Assembly: GCA_963819695.1 (NCBI GenBank)
Contig: CAWFXD010000001.1
Coordinates: 1,116,001-1,180,000 of the forward strand
Origin: DASZIT01 sp963819695
Lineage (GTDB): Bacteria > Actinomycetota > Acidimicrobiia > Acidimicrobiales > RAAP-2
DNA length: 64,000 nucleotides
Direction: 5' to 3'
Part shown: positions 32,552 to 41,196 of the stretch, piece by piece
Position numbering within the stretch: position 1 is the stretch's first letter
Layout: each line of letters starts with the position of its first letter
Position numbers and translations under genes: made by a program
Notes under the pieces: generated by a model
What the model saw: the letters and a program-made list of their open reading frames with translations, nothing else
The model's database searches: none
Told to the model about the DNA's origin: nothing

Positions 32552-33331
32552 CTAGGTGAAGAATTCCGCCAACACCGGGGCCAGCACCTTGACGTCGGCA
32601 CCATGGGTCTGGCCCTCGAGGGTGATGCGCCGGGCCCCGGGAATGACCGCGGCCACCTCCCGGACCGAGTGCCGGGCCCAGTCCGGACTCGCGCCGCCAT
32701 CGACGGCCAGTGTCGGTACCCGGATGGTGGCCAGACGGGCGGTCGGCATCCCATTGCCGTTACCCACCAGGTCGAATTCATAAGGGATGGTGTGGGCCAT
32801 CGCCTCCATGGCCGGCCACGCCGGAGAGCTCTCCATCTGGGCTATCACGCCGGGTGGCATTCCCACCGCCTCGGTCAGGAAGGTCTTGACCACCTCGCCC
32901 CGATGACCGGAAGAGACCAGGTCTCGGAGGCGGGCGCCCAGATCGGGCGCCGGGACGGTCCGGTCGCCCTCGATGATGTACGGGGGCTCGTAGACCGCCA
33001 GCCGGGTGATCGGGAGTTTCCGAGCCGCCGCCTCCAAGCTGATGACGCCGCCGGATGAGTGGCCGTAGACCGACGCGGAGCCTCCGGCTTCGGCGATGAT
33101 CGCCCCGAGGTCCTCGATCTCCCGTTCGGCCGCATAGGGCGCGGTATCGCCGCTCGAGCCCCGACCCCGACGGTCGTACCGGTACACGGTGAACTCCGGG
33201 GCCAACAGGTCAGCGAGGGGAGTCCCGGCCGCCCGGTCGCTGAGCGCACCATTGACCAAAATCAGTGCCGGCCCGTTCCCGGACCGGTCGAAGGCGATGG
33301 TGGTGCCGTCCGCCGACTTGGCCTGTTCCAT
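32552..33331 (-). CDS. Alpha/beta hydrolase
   Basis: 259 residues. Oxyanion-side loop VNGALSD, YRYDRRGRGSSGDTAPYA, nucleophile elbow YGHSSGGVISLEAA (Ser), late acid region TLAVDGGASPDWA and His in LEGQTHGADV complete a plausible Ser-Asp-His triad. Substrate unknown. ATG at 33331 is chosen because GGAGG lies seven bases upstream. Stands alone, with about 190 bases to the next rightward gene. Confidence 0.85.
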   Translation of the reverse strand: MEQAKSADGTTIAFDRSGNGPALILVNGALSDRAAGTPLADLLAPEFTVYRYDRRGRGSSGDTAPYAAEREIEDLGAIIAEAGGSASVYGHSSGGVISLEAAARKLPITRLAVYEPPYIIEGDRTVPAPDLGARLRDLVSSGHRGEVVKTFLTEAVGMPPGVIAQMESSPAWPAMEAMAHTIPYEFDLVGNGNGMPTARLATIRVPTLAVDGGASPDWARHSVREVAAVIPGARRITLEGQTHGADVKVLAPVLAEFFT

Positions 33332-33519
33332 TTCTGAACCTCCGGGGGTCGCCTTCACCTTGAGGGGCGTGAGTGCCTCGACATTAGGTGACGTTGGTCC
33401 CGAGTTGGGCGCCGAGACCGGCGCATCTCTCGGCACGAGAGGTCTGGGCGGTGCCGACCCGATGGCCTCCCCGAGTGCCGGCGCGATGAGTTTGGCTCGG
33501 CTCGGACGTCGAAACCTGC

Positions 33520-33903
33520 ATGGGACAACCAGTCGTGCACTTCGAGATCATCGGCACCGAGCCGGACAAGCTCCGGACCTACTACCGCGAACTGTTCGAC
33601 TGGGAGTTCGACACCCGCGCCAAGGTTGCGGTCGAGGTCTCCCAACCCGATGACTATGGCTTCGTTTCCGGCAACACCACCGGCGAGGGCACCGGGATCC
33701 CCGGTGGTATCGGCGGAGGCGCCGGCTACGACAGCCACGTGATCTTCTATGTCGGGGTTTCCGACGTCGAGGCGGCCCTCCAGAAGGCCGAGAGCCTCGG
33801 CGGGATCCGCCGTTTGGGACCCGCCCGGGCGCCGACCGGTCTGGTCGTCGGTCATTTCACCGACCCGGAGGGTAACTTGATCGGCGTCGCGGGTACCGGG
33901 TGA
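33520..33903 (+). CDS. VOC family (glyoxalase-fold) protein
   Basis: 127 residues, one vicinal-oxygen-chelate domain: VHFEIIGTEPDKLRTYYREL, DSHVIFYVGVSDVEAALQKAESLGG, HFTDPEGNLIGVAGTG. His and Glu positions of a metal site are retained in part (VHFEI, DPEGN). The Gly-rich insertion (TGIPGGIGGGAG) is common in this actinobacterial subgroup. Substrate unknown. Confidence 0.82.
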   Translation: MGQPVVHFEIIGTEPDKLRTYYRELFDWEFDTRAKVAVEVSQPDDYGFVSGNTTGEGTGIPGGIGGGAGYDSHVIFYVGVSDVEAALQKAESLGGIRRLGPARAPTGLVVGHFTDPEGNLIGVAGTG

Positions 33904-34013
33904 CCACCGCCGGGGCCGACAACGGTGACCGCGATGAGTTTGGGCGACGGGCGTCGTCATAGCTGGTGGACACCGCTCCCGGCGGTGCCCACTGGACCAG
34001 AGATTGGGGACCG

Positions 34014-35084
34014 ATGAGCATCACCGTAAGCTCCGAGGCGATGTCTGTGCGCTCCGACCCCGTCATCACCGGCGATCCCCGGGTGGATGACCTCGAGCCG
34101 TATCGCCGGGAGCTCACCGGCTACTGCTACCGGATGCTCGGGTCGGGGTTCGAGGCGGAGGACGCCGTCCAAGAGACGATGGTCCGGGCCTGGCGGAACT
34201 TCGAGTCCTTCGAGGGCCGATCGTCGGTCCGGTCGTGGCTGTACCGGATCGCCACCAACGTCTGCCTGGATATGTTGCGGGGCCGCCAGCGGCGGGCCCG
34301 GCCCATGGACCTGGGGCCGTCCTCCCCGGCCGACCCGGCCCATCTGGGCCCGATGGTCGACGAGCACGCCTGGGTGACACCCGTCCCCGACGCCCGGGTA
34401 CTGCCCGAGAACGAGGACCCGGCCGAGCTGGCCGCCAACCGGGAGTCCATCCGGCTGGCCTTCGTCGCCGCTCTTCAGTACCTGCCGGCCCGCCAACGGG
34501 CGGTGCTCATCCTGTGTTCGGTGTTGCGGTGGCAGGCCACCGAGGTGGCCGAGCTGCTCGACACTTCGGTGGCGTCGGTCAACAGTGCGCTCCAGCGGGC
34601 CCGGGCCACCCTCGCCGAGCGCCAGGTCGACGCCGTCCAGCCGTCGGAGCTGCCCGTCGACCAGCAGTCCCTACTGGCCCGCTACGTGGACGCCTTCGAG
34701 CGTTATGACATGTCCAGGCTGGTCGCGCTTCTCCACGATGATGTGGTGCAGTCGATGCCGCCCTACGCCATGTGGTTGCGGGGACCGGGGGAGATCCGCC
34801 GGTGGATGCTGGGTGCCGGCATCGGGTGCCGTGGCTCGCGGCTGCTGGCGACCGAAGCCAACGGCTGTGCCGCCTTCGGGCAGTACCGCCCGGACGGGGA
34901 GGGTGGCCACCGGCCGTGGGCGATCCAGGTGATCGAGATCTCAGGCGATGGGATCTCCGGGCTCCACGCCTTCCTCGACCCGACCCTGTTTGCCGCATTC
35001 GGCCTTCCCGACTATCTCCCGCCCGTCGTCGACAACCGCGGGCAGGACGTCGGTGAGGCCGGCGAAGGCGAGCAGCTCGGCTAG
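34014..35084 (+). CDS. RNA polymerase sigma-70 factor, ECF with SnoaL-like C-terminus (SigG/TIGR02960 type)
   Basis: 356 residues. Region 2: RRELTGYCYRMLGSGFEAEDAVQETMVRAWRNFESFEGRSSVRSWLYRIATNVCLDML. Region 4: AALQYLPARQRAVLILCSVLRWQATEVAELLDTSVASVNSALQRAR. A SnoaL-like domain follows (LLARYVDAFERYDMSRLVALLHDDVVQSMPPYAMWLRG, ...). The C-terminal domain in this class takes the place of a separate anti-sigma factor. The last 144 bases overlap a convergent STAS gene. ATG at 34014 has GGGGA upstream. Confidence 0.88.
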   Translation: MSITVSSEAMSVRSDPVITGDPRVDDLEPYRRELTGYCYRMLGSGFEAEDAVQETMVRAWRNFESFEGRSSVRSWLYRIATNVCLDMLRGRQRRARPMDLGPSSPADPAHLGPMVDEHAWVTPVPDARVLPENEDPAELAANRESIRLAFVAALQYLPARQRAVLILCSVLRWQATEVAELLDTSVASVNSALQRARATLAERQVDAVQPSELPVDQQSLLARYVDAFERYDMSRLVALLHDDVVQSMPPYAMWLRGPGEIRRWMLGAGIGCRGSRLLATEANGCAAFGQYRPDGEGGHRPWAIQVIEISGDGISGLHAFLDPTLFAAFGLPDYLPPVVDNRGQDVGEAGEGEQLG

Positions 35085-35264
35085 CTCCACCCCCACCCCG
35101 CGCAGCACGATCGAACCGCCGAATCGCCGGGCTGCCAGCTGCATCCGCGCCAACCCGTCCACTACCGACAGGTCGAACGGACCATCGGGGGGCAGCGTGC
35201 CGCACACCATGGCGGTGTCCCCGCTGACCAGTACCACTACCGTCTCGCCGCGGCGTCCTCCCAC
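34941..35264 (-). CDS. STAS-domain protein
   Basis: 107 residues from a GTG. VCGTLPPDGPFDLSVVDGLARMQLAARRFGGSIVLRGVGVELAELLAFAGLTDVLP matches a small actinobacterial STAS family whose members end EPGDP, as here. STAS proteins usually act as anti-sigma antagonists or switch components. It is convergent with, and overlaps by 144 bases, the end of the sigma factor gene. Confidence 0.75.
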   Translation of the reverse strand: MGGRRGETVVVLVSGDTAMVCGTLPPDGPFDLSVVDGLARMQLAARRFGGSIVLRGVGVELAELLAFAGLTDVLPAVVDDGREIVGKAECGKQGRVEEGVEPGDPIA

Positions 35265-35379
35265 AGTGGTAGGACGCCGGACCCACCACCGAATTCATCG
35301 GCGGACCGGTGATTTTCCTGTTTCGCCACCGTCATTACTTCCGAGAATGAAGACGCCAGTACGAGCGAAGGAGCCCACC

Positions 35380-35751
35380 ATGTTCACCCGCACCAAGGCA
35401 TTCAGCGGTTTCGCGGTGGATGACACCGAGAAGGCCAAAGACTTCTACGGGAACACGCTGGGACTGGCCGTGACCGAGGAGTACGGCCTGTTGCATCTCC
35501 ACATCACCGGCGGGACCGACATCGTGGTGTACCCCAAACCCGGTCATGTCCCGGCGTCGTTCACCATCCTCAACTTCCCCGTCGACGACATCGACGCCGC
35601 CGTGGACGGTTTGCTCGACAAGGGGATCCGTTTCGAGAGGTATGACGGCATGGAGGCCGACGAGAAAGGCATCTTCCGGGGCGGCGGTCCGTACATCGCC
35701 TGGTTCACCGATCCGGCCGGCAACATCCTGTCGGTACTCCAGGAGCGATAG
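35380..35751 (+). CDS. VOC family (glyoxalase-fold) protein
   Basis: 123 residues. KAFSGFAVDDTEKAKDFYGNTLGLAVTEE, LHLHITGGTDIVVYPKPGHVPAS, FTILNFPVDDIDAAVDGLLDKGIRFE, AWFTDPAGNILSVLQE: a single extradiol/glyoxalase-type domain. AAGGAG lies seven bases upstream of the ATG. Function unknown; similar small VOC proteins are numerous in this window. Confidence 0.85.
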   Translation: MFTRTKAFSGFAVDDTEKAKDFYGNTLGLAVTEEYGLLHLHITGGTDIVVYPKPGHVPASFTILNFPVDDIDAAVDGLLDKGIRFERYDGMEADEKGIFRGGGPYIAWFTDPAGNILSVLQER

Positions 35752-35845
35752 CGGTCGGGACCGCGGCAACCGTCGCTCAGCGGGTCGAAGGGTTCTTCGG
35801 TAACGTCTGCAGCGTGAGGCCGGACGACGAGAGTCGGGGGAAACG

Positions 35846-36229
35846 GTGACGGTATTCGACCTTGACCCGGTATCGGTGGCAAGAATGGTCCAAGTGGACC
35901 TCGCCGGCTTGGACGCCGAACCCGAAAGCCAGATCGGGAACTTCTCCTTCCACGGATGCACCGGCGGGGTCAGCGCATTCAAAGGCCGTCCGCCGTGGGA
36001 GCTTCACCGCGCCGGTGACGAACTTCTCTTCATCCTGTCCGGTCGGTCTGAACTCACGGTGATCGAAGGCGGACCCCCGACGGTACGAACGCTGTCGGCC
36101 GGTCAGCTTGCCATCGTCCCGCAAGGCCACTGGCATTCCAACGACGCTCCGGGCGGGGTCACGATGCTCTACATCACGCCCAGCGAAGGGAATGAGCACT
36201 CCTGGGATGAACCTACCGACATCACCTGA
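35846..36229 (+). CDS. Cupin-domain protein
   Basis: 127 residues. Double cupin motifs: GDELLFILSGRSELTVIEGG and LSAGQLAIVPQGHWHSNDAPGG, with His/Glu residues able to bind a metal (the first motif lacks the usual HxH). Starts with GTG; GGGGGA lies upstream. Probably a small binding or isomerase-like protein, function unknown. Confidence 0.82.
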   Translation: MTVFDLDPVSVARMVQVDLAGLDAEPESQIGNFSFHGCTGGVSAFKGRPPWELHRAGDELLFILSGRSELTVIEGGPPTVRTLSAGQLAIVPQGHWHSNDAPGGVTMLYITPSEGNEHSWDEPTDIT

Positions 36230-36307
36230 GCCGCATCGGCGGGCACGCCGGCCGGTTGGCACGAAAGGGCATCGGCGTCGCCAACCTCCGACTCGGGTGG
36301 GACCCGG

Positions 36308-36967
36308 TTACGTCGAGAGGGTGCTCAGCAGGGCGCGTATCGACTTGGCCACCGCGTCACGAGTGGCCCTGGGTTGGTCGGAGTTGGCGATCAGCATCCC
36401 GCCTCGGGTCAGGGCGCCGAACAGCAGCCGGGTGAACGTCTCGGGGTCGTCCACCTGCAGCTCCCCCTGGGCCACCGCCGCCTCGATGACGGCCACGATG
36501 TCGGCGAAGGCGTCGCGCTCGTCCAGCTCGGTGAAACGGGCAAGTCCGAGGACAGCCGGCGCATCGGTGATCACGATGCGTTGGACGTCGGGTTCGAGCA
36601 CGGCGTCGAGGAACGATTCGAGGGCCCGGGCCAGGAACTCCACACTGCCGGGGGCGCCCGCCGCCGCCTCGGCCGACGCTTCCAGCAGCCCGGCGTGGAC
36701 TTCTTCGAAGACGGCTTCGAACAACGCCAGCTTGGAGGGGAAGTGGTGGTAGAGGGCACCGGTGGTGAGCCGTGCCTCCCGGGCCAGGTCGTCGACCGAG
36801 GTGGCGGCAAAGCCGTCCCGTCCGAACAGCCGGCGCCCGGCCGCGGTCAGCGCGGCGCGGGTCTGGGCCACCTGCTCGGCCCGCAGGTTCGGGGGGTGGG
36901 CCTCGGGCGCGGATGGCTCGGTCACCCCGACTGTGTAGCGCGTTTCCGGCTCTTGACTCTCATCCAC
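36308..36967 (-). CDS. TetR family repressor
   Basis: 219 residues from a GTG. Helix-turn-helix region: AAGRRLFGRDGFAATSVDDLAREARLTTGALYHHFPSKLALFEAVFEEV. The C-terminal ligand domain (ESFLDAVLEPDVQRIVITDAPAVLGLARF, ...) matches the TetR_C subgroup with PAVLG. Divergent from two mycothiol-type enzyme genes across a perfect palindrome, so it probably represses them and itself. An internal GTG at 36925 is an alternative start. Confidence 0.9.
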   Translation of the reverse strand: MDESQEPETRYTVGVTEPSAPEAHPPNLRAEQVAQTRAALTAAGRRLFGRDGFAATSVDDLAREARLTTGALYHHFPSKLALFEAVFEEVHAGLLEASAEAAAGAPGSVEFLARALESFLDAVLEPDVQRIVITDAPAVLGLARFTELDERDAFADIVAVIEAAVAQGELQVDDPETFTRLLFGALTRGGMLIANSDQPRATRDAVAKSIRALLSTLST

Positions 36968-36972
36968 GATCT

Positions 36973-37001
36973 TGACATAGTACTACTATGCAAAATAGTT
37001 A
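36973..37001. promoter_or_regulatory. TetR operator overlapping a promoter
   Basis: Perfect 15-base palindrome CATAGTA-C-TACTATG (36976-36990). Rightward -35 TTGACA (36973-36978) overlaps its left arm, and a -10 candidate TAGTTA (36996-37001) follows after 17 bases. Occupancy would block transcription of the downstream operon. Confidence 0.65.
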
Positions 37002-37031
37002 CGATATGGCAACCAGCAAAGGAGGGTGGCG

Positions 37032-37775
37032 ATGAAAGGGGCAATCGAAGGGCTTCAGGCTGACCGGCAAGCGCTGTTGGAGATCTGTGAAGGGCTCACC
37101 GAGGCCGAATGGAAGACGGAGAGCGGCTGCGCCGGGTGGACGGTCCAGGACCTGGTGGCTCATATGGGTGCACTGTTCTGGGTGGTGGTCGACCCGTCGA
37201 AACTGCCCGACACCAGCCAGCTCCCGACCGAGCGGGCCCAGGACGCCTACGTCGAATCCCGGCGTTGGTGGAGCCCCGAGCAGGTGGTGGCCGACTACGA
37301 AGCGGTCAGCACCGAGGCCATCGAGCGGTTGACCGGATTGGAAGGCCAGGACTTCGAGGTGCCTCTCGGCGATCTGGGCACCTACCCGGCATCGGTGTTG
37401 CCCAATGCCTTCTCCTTCGACCACTTCATCCACATCCGCGCCGATCTCTTCGCCCCCCGGGGGCCGTTGACCGGGGAACCCCCGGCGGCTGACGAGCTCC
37501 GGCTGGTGCCGGCCATCGACTGGATCGAGGCCGCCCTTCCCCAACAGAATGCCGAACTACTGGCCTCGCTCGGCGGTACCGTCGACCTGTTGCTCGAAGG
37601 CCCGGGTGGTGGGGCTATCCACCTCGGTTCGGGCGACGCCGGAGCCGAGATCCGGTCCAGCGCTCCCGCCTTCGTCCGTTGGATCACCCAGCGGGCGACC
37701 TGGGAGGGTGAAGGCGTCGAGACCTCCGGGGACAAGGGGCTCTTGGATGTCGCCCGAGAGCTGAAGGTGTTCTGA
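37032..37775 (+). CDS. Maleylpyruvate isomerase-family mycothiol-dependent enzyme (TIGR03083 type)
   Basis: About 247 residues. DinB-like N-terminal helices (IEGLQADRQALLEICEGLTEAEWKTESGCAGWTVQDLVAHMG) include the first conserved His of the metal site, and later NAFSFDHFIHIRADLF supplies others. A C-terminal SCP2-like part follows (VDLLLEGPGGGAIHLGSG). The family uses mycothiol or acts as mycothiol S-transferase. ATG at 37032 has AAAGGAGG upstream. Stop overlaps the next start (TGATG). Confidence 0.82.
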   Translation: MKGAIEGLQADRQALLEICEGLTEAEWKTESGCAGWTVQDLVAHMGALFWVVVDPSKLPDTSQLPTERAQDAYVESRRWWSPEQVVADYEAVSTEAIERLTGLEGQDFEVPLGDLGTYPASVLPNAFSFDHFIHIRADLFAPRGPLTGEPPAADELRLVPAIDWIEAALPQQNAELLASLGGTVDLLLEGPGGGAIHLGSGDAGAEIRSSAPAFVRWITQRATWEGEGVETSGDKGLLDVARELKVF

Positions 37776-38605
37776 TGGCCACCCAGGCACAACCTTCCAC
37801 CGCCGTCGGGCAACAGGCCCTCCGGGACGCCGCCGTCCGTGTGGCGGCGATGTTGCGAGCGGTACCCGACCCGAGGGTGCGGGTGCCGGGGCTGGCGTGG
37901 AACGTGGCCGAGACCGCCGCTCATCTGGTGGCGGAGATCGAGGAGGATACCGGTTTCGTCACCGGTGAGCGCGACGCCAACGACGGCCTGGCCCGGTCGC
38001 CGGCCGGCAGCACCCCGTCGCAATTGAGCGCGGCTTCCAACCTCCGCCAACTGGAGGAGCGCACCGGAACCGACATGGAGCAGCTGGCCAATCGTGTGGT
38101 TCCGGCGGTCGAGCGCTTCGTCGCGGCAGGGGCCAATCGGTTTGACAACGAGCGCATTCTCACTGCGAACGGCCTGACCATGACGGTGCCGGTGATGACC
38201 TCCACCCTGCTGGGCGAGTTGCTGATCCATGGCTTCGACATCGCCCGGGCAACCGGCCAAAGGTGGCCGATCTCGAGCCACGAGGCCCTCCGGGTCATCG
38301 ACGGGATCATGACCATGGTGCCCGACTACGTGGACAAGGAGAAGACGGCCGGGCTCAACGTGAGCTACGAGCTTCGCTTCCGGGGCGGACCTCGGTACCG
38401 GCTGGCCGTCGACGACGGAACCGCGCAGGTCACCGAACCCGGCGAGAAGGTCGACTGCTGGATCTCCGCCGACCCGGTTGCCTTCCTCCTGGTCGGCTAC
38501 CAGCGGATCGGGCAGTGGGGCCAGATTCTGAGGGGGAAGATGATGGCCGGCGGGCCGAAGCCGTGGCTGGGGTTCAAGTTCGGCGGGTTGCTCACCGGTC
38601 CTTGA
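37775..38605 (+). CDS. Maleylpyruvate isomerase-like protein with SCP2-like C-terminus
   Basis: 276 residues. N-terminal DinB/MDMPI helices with His in WNVAETAAHLVAEIEED and an ExxxH pair in STLLGELLIHGFDIARATG, the metal-site pattern of mycothiol-dependent maleylpyruvate isomerase. The C-terminal SCP2-like domain (LRFRGGPRYRLAVDDGTAQV, DCWISADPVAFLLVGYQR) is followed by a basic hydrophobic end. Coupled to the preceding paralogue by a one-base overlap; both lie behind the TetR operator. Confidence 0.8.
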   Translation: MATQAQPSTAVGQQALRDAAVRVAAMLRAVPDPRVRVPGLAWNVAETAAHLVAEIEEDTGFVTGERDANDGLARSPAGSTPSQLSAASNLRQLEERTGTDMEQLANRVVPAVERFVAAGANRFDNERILTANGLTMTVPVMTSTLLGELLIHGFDIARATGQRWPISSHEALRVIDGIMTMVPDYVDKEKTAGLNVSYELRFRGGPRYRLAVDDGTAQVTEPGEKVDCWISADPVAFLLVGYQRIGQWGQILRGKMMAGGPKPWLGFKFGGLLTGP

Positions 38606-38620
38606 AGGTAGCGGTCGAGC

Positions 38621-40039
38621 TCAGGGCCGGACGTAGCCGTAGATGGGGTCGCCGTTGTACTGGTTCGAATCGGCCGGGAGAAACGGGCCGTTGGAGATGA
38701 CCGCGTATTGGCCGTTGGGCTCCGGGCCGGCGTCGCCCTCGATGGTGGCGATGGCCCCATCCGGCCAGACCTGGGCGACGATCCCCATGTGCGGCGAACT
38801 GGAAGATGACTCCGGGCCGGTCCCGTACATCACGAAGTCGCCGGCCGCGGGTACCGCCCCGGGGCCGAGATCCAGGCCCTGCCCCGCCCCCCAGGCGAAG
38901 ACATCGCCGGTGAACGAGTACCGGGGTATCCCGATACCGTGCTGGTTCCACACCCAGGTGGCAAACAGCGAGCACCACTCCACGCAGGGCCCGTAGGGAT
39001 TGCAGAAATCCCCCTGGTTGGCGAGCGGATCCGGCCCGACCTGGGATGCCGCCGTCAGGACGATCCCGCCTCCCGCCCCGGGTGGCGGATCGGTGAAGCC
39101 GGTGGCGATGTCATTCGGTTGCAGGATCCAGTAGCCACCTCCGTCCCGGGTGGCGACGATGGCCGCGGTGGGGGAGAAGGGCGGGAGGTTGGGGGACGGG
39201 CCCATGAACTTGGCGTCGCCGTAGGACAGCACGCCGGCGGTGGCGGCCACCAACCAGTAGCCGCGGCCGTCGTGGGTGGGGGCGATGCCGGTGATCGAGG
39301 TGCCGATGTTGTCGTTGGCTGGCGAGCCGAAGTACGTCGCGTCGCCGAAGGCGAAGATCCCCCCATCGGCCGCCACCAGCCAGTAGCCGCGGCCGTCGGG
39401 GGTCGAGGCCATCCCGTTGATCGGCTGGTTGAGCGGGATGGCGCCGGTCGAGCCGTAGAAGGCGGCGTCACCAAAGGCGAAGATCCCTCCGTCGGAAGCC
39501 ACCAGCCAGTACCCGCGCCCGTCGGGGGTGGCCGCCATGCCCACGACCGGTTGATTCAAGGTCATGGCGCCGGTCGAACCGAAGAACTGCGCGTCGCCGA
39601 AGGAGAAGACCCCGCCGTCGAGGGCGGTGAGCCAGTAGCCGCGACCGTCGGGGGTGGCCGCCATGCCGACCACCGGTGCGTTGATGGTGAAGCTCCCGGT
39701 CGAACCGTAGAAGTGGGCGTCCCCGAAGGAGAAGACCCCGCCGTCGGCGGCCGCCACCCAGTAGCCGTGGCTGGTCGCGGTGGTCGCCATCGCCACCGCC
39801 GGTGATGCCAGGGTGATTCCGTTGAAGCTGCCGTAGGTGGCGGCGTCGCCTTCGGCGACCACCCCTCCGCCGGGGAACAGGCCTCCCGATGGCGAGGCGG
39901 CGTGCACGGTGGCCCCGGAGAGGAGCGACGGAACCACCAACGCCCCCAGCGTCAGGGAGAGCGCCGAAGCCACGGTGACGGCAACGCGACCCCCCCGACC
40001 AGTCCGCACCCGCGAAGCATATGGGAAGGAGGCCCCCAT
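38621..40039 (-). CDS. Secreted CHAP-domain amidase/peptidase with GYWLV-type propeller repeats
   Basis: 472 residues. Signal peptide (basic start, VAVTVASALSLTLGALVVP, AXA-like end VHAAS). About six repeats of roughly 40 residues follow (GYWLVASDGGIFAFGDAAFYGSTG, NQPVVGMAATPDGRG), probably forming a beta-propeller. The C-terminal CHAP domain has its Cys in CVEWCSLFATWVW and His in SPHMGIVAQV, followed by an Asp/Asn candidate. CHAP enzymes cut peptidoglycan peptides. The propeller may target the cell wall. Related repeats occur in the 56.7-59.3 kb protein. Confidence 0.85.
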   Translation of the reverse strand: MGASFPYASRVRTGRGGRVAVTVASALSLTLGALVVPSLLSGATVHAASPSGGLFPGGGVVAEGDAATYGSFNGITLASPAVAMATTATSHGYWVAAADGGVFSFGDAHFYGSTGSFTINAPVVGMAATPDGRGYWLTALDGGVFSFGDAQFFGSTGAMTLNQPVVGMAATPDGRGYWLVASDGGIFAFGDAAFYGSTGAIPLNQPINGMASTPDGRGYWLVAADGGIFAFGDATYFGSPANDNIGTSITGIAPTHDGRGYWLVAATAGVLSYGDAKFMGPSPNLPPFSPTAAIVATRDGGGYWILQPNDIATGFTDPPPGAGGGIVLTAASQVGPDPLANQGDFCNPYGPCVEWCSLFATWVWNQHGIGIPRYSFTGDVFAWGAGQGLDLGPGAVPAAGDFVMYGTGPESSSSSPHMGIVAQVWPDGAIATIEGDAGPEPNGQYAVISNGPFLPADSNQYNGDPIYGYVRP

Positions 40040-40131
40040 GGGTGGGCGCGCCGTCCACCGAAGGTCACCAACGAAACGATGGGCAGATCCCGTCAGGGTG
40101 GAACGGGTTGACCGCCTCGGGGCCCGCAGGG

Positions 40132-40518
40132 TCAGGCGTCCCCGGACAGCATCTTGGTGATCTGGCCCATGTCGAAATAGTCCCGCCAGGCGCTGATCTT
40201 GCCGTCGCGAATCTCGAACGTGCCCATCACCGGGAGCGGCGCGACGACCTTCCCCACCGTGAAGGTGTCGATCCGCTCGGTGAGCACCACGTTGTCGCGC
40301 ACCGCCAGATGCAGGGTTTCGATCTTCAGACTCTCCGACATGGCGAAGAAGCCGTCGACGACGGCGATGGCGGCGTCGATCCCGACGGCGGGGTCCATGG
40401 GAATGTTGTGGTAAACGACGTCATCGGTAAAGTACGGGCGCAGTGCCTCGGCATCGTGCTTCCCGACTGCCTCGCAAAGGTCTCTGACGACCTGTTCGGC
40501 GGTTTCTTCGGTTCCCAT
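40132..40518 (-). CDS. Limonene-1,2-epoxide hydrolase / SnoaL-like protein
   Basis: 128 residues, NTF2-like fold: AEQVVRDLCEAVGKHDAEALRPYFTDDVVYHNIPM, VVDGFFAMSESLKIETLHLAVRD, then VLTERIDTF and ISAWRDYFD, which supply the Asp-Arg-Asp-type residues of limonene epoxide hydrolases. The true substrate is unknown. Confidence 0.82.
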   Translation of the reverse strand: MGTEETAEQVVRDLCEAVGKHDAEALRPYFTDDVVYHNIPMDPAVGIDAAIAVVDGFFAMSESLKIETLHLAVRDNVVLTERIDTFTVGKVVAPLPVMGTFEIRDGKISAWRDYFDMGQITKMLSGDA

Positions 40519-40660
40519 GGTTGACCTCCGGGGTGAGTGGGTGTGTCAGACCAACGCTAGCGAATCCCATCCCCGACCGACGTCTGGACTTGTGGAGGTC
40601 TGTGGCGGGAAGATCGGGTGTCGGGCAAGCTGGTGACAACGGATTCGGGGGTGAGGTGCG

Positions 40661-41038
40661 ATGAGCGAATTCTCCGAAAAGGAATTGGCCTATCTGGCCA
40701 AAGGCAAACTCGGTCGTCTGGCCACCATCGGCGCCGATGGCGTGCCCCACGTTGTCCCGCTCGGCTGGTCGTACAACACCGAACTGGACACCATCGACAT
40801 CGGGGGGCGGGACATGGGCCACACCCAGAAGTTTCGGAACGTCCAACACAACCCCAAAGTTGCGCTGGTGATCGATGACGTCCTCCCGCCCTGGCGGCAT
40901 CGCAGTGTGATGGTCCGGGGCCGAGCGGAAGCCATCACCGACGCGGTTGGCCCCGATGGCCAGCCACGGGGTCCGACCATCCGAATCACCCCGACCCAGG
41001 TCAACAGCTGGGGAATGGACGTCGAAGACGACGGGTGA
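40661..41038 (+). CDS. PPOX-class split-barrel flavin/F420 oxidoreductase
   Basis: 125 residues. EKELAYLAKGKLGRLATIGADGVPHVVPLGWSY, DTIDIGGRDMGHTQKFRNVQHNPKVALVIDDVLP and VMVRGRAEAI are the pattern of pyridoxamine-phosphate-oxidase-like F420/FMN-binding proteins of actinobacteria. Probably reduces a small substrate with F420H2 or FMN; substrate unknown. Confidence 0.85.
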   Translation: MSEFSEKELAYLAKGKLGRLATIGADGVPHVVPLGWSYNTELDTIDIGGRDMGHTQKFRNVQHNPKVALVIDDVLPPWRHRSVMVRGRAEAITDAVGPDGQPRGPTIRITPTQVNSWGMDVEDDG

Positions 41039-41196
41039 TGGCGACCGCTGACCCGGTCGGACGCAGTTTGAATACCCGGTGGCCGGCGATCGCCGGCACC
41101 AACGACGCCGGTGGGTCCCCCCGGGTTGCGGTGGCGGGGAGGTGATGCAACCACTCGGACGGGGTATCCGTCCCGGCGATGTCGCGGCTGAGTGCC

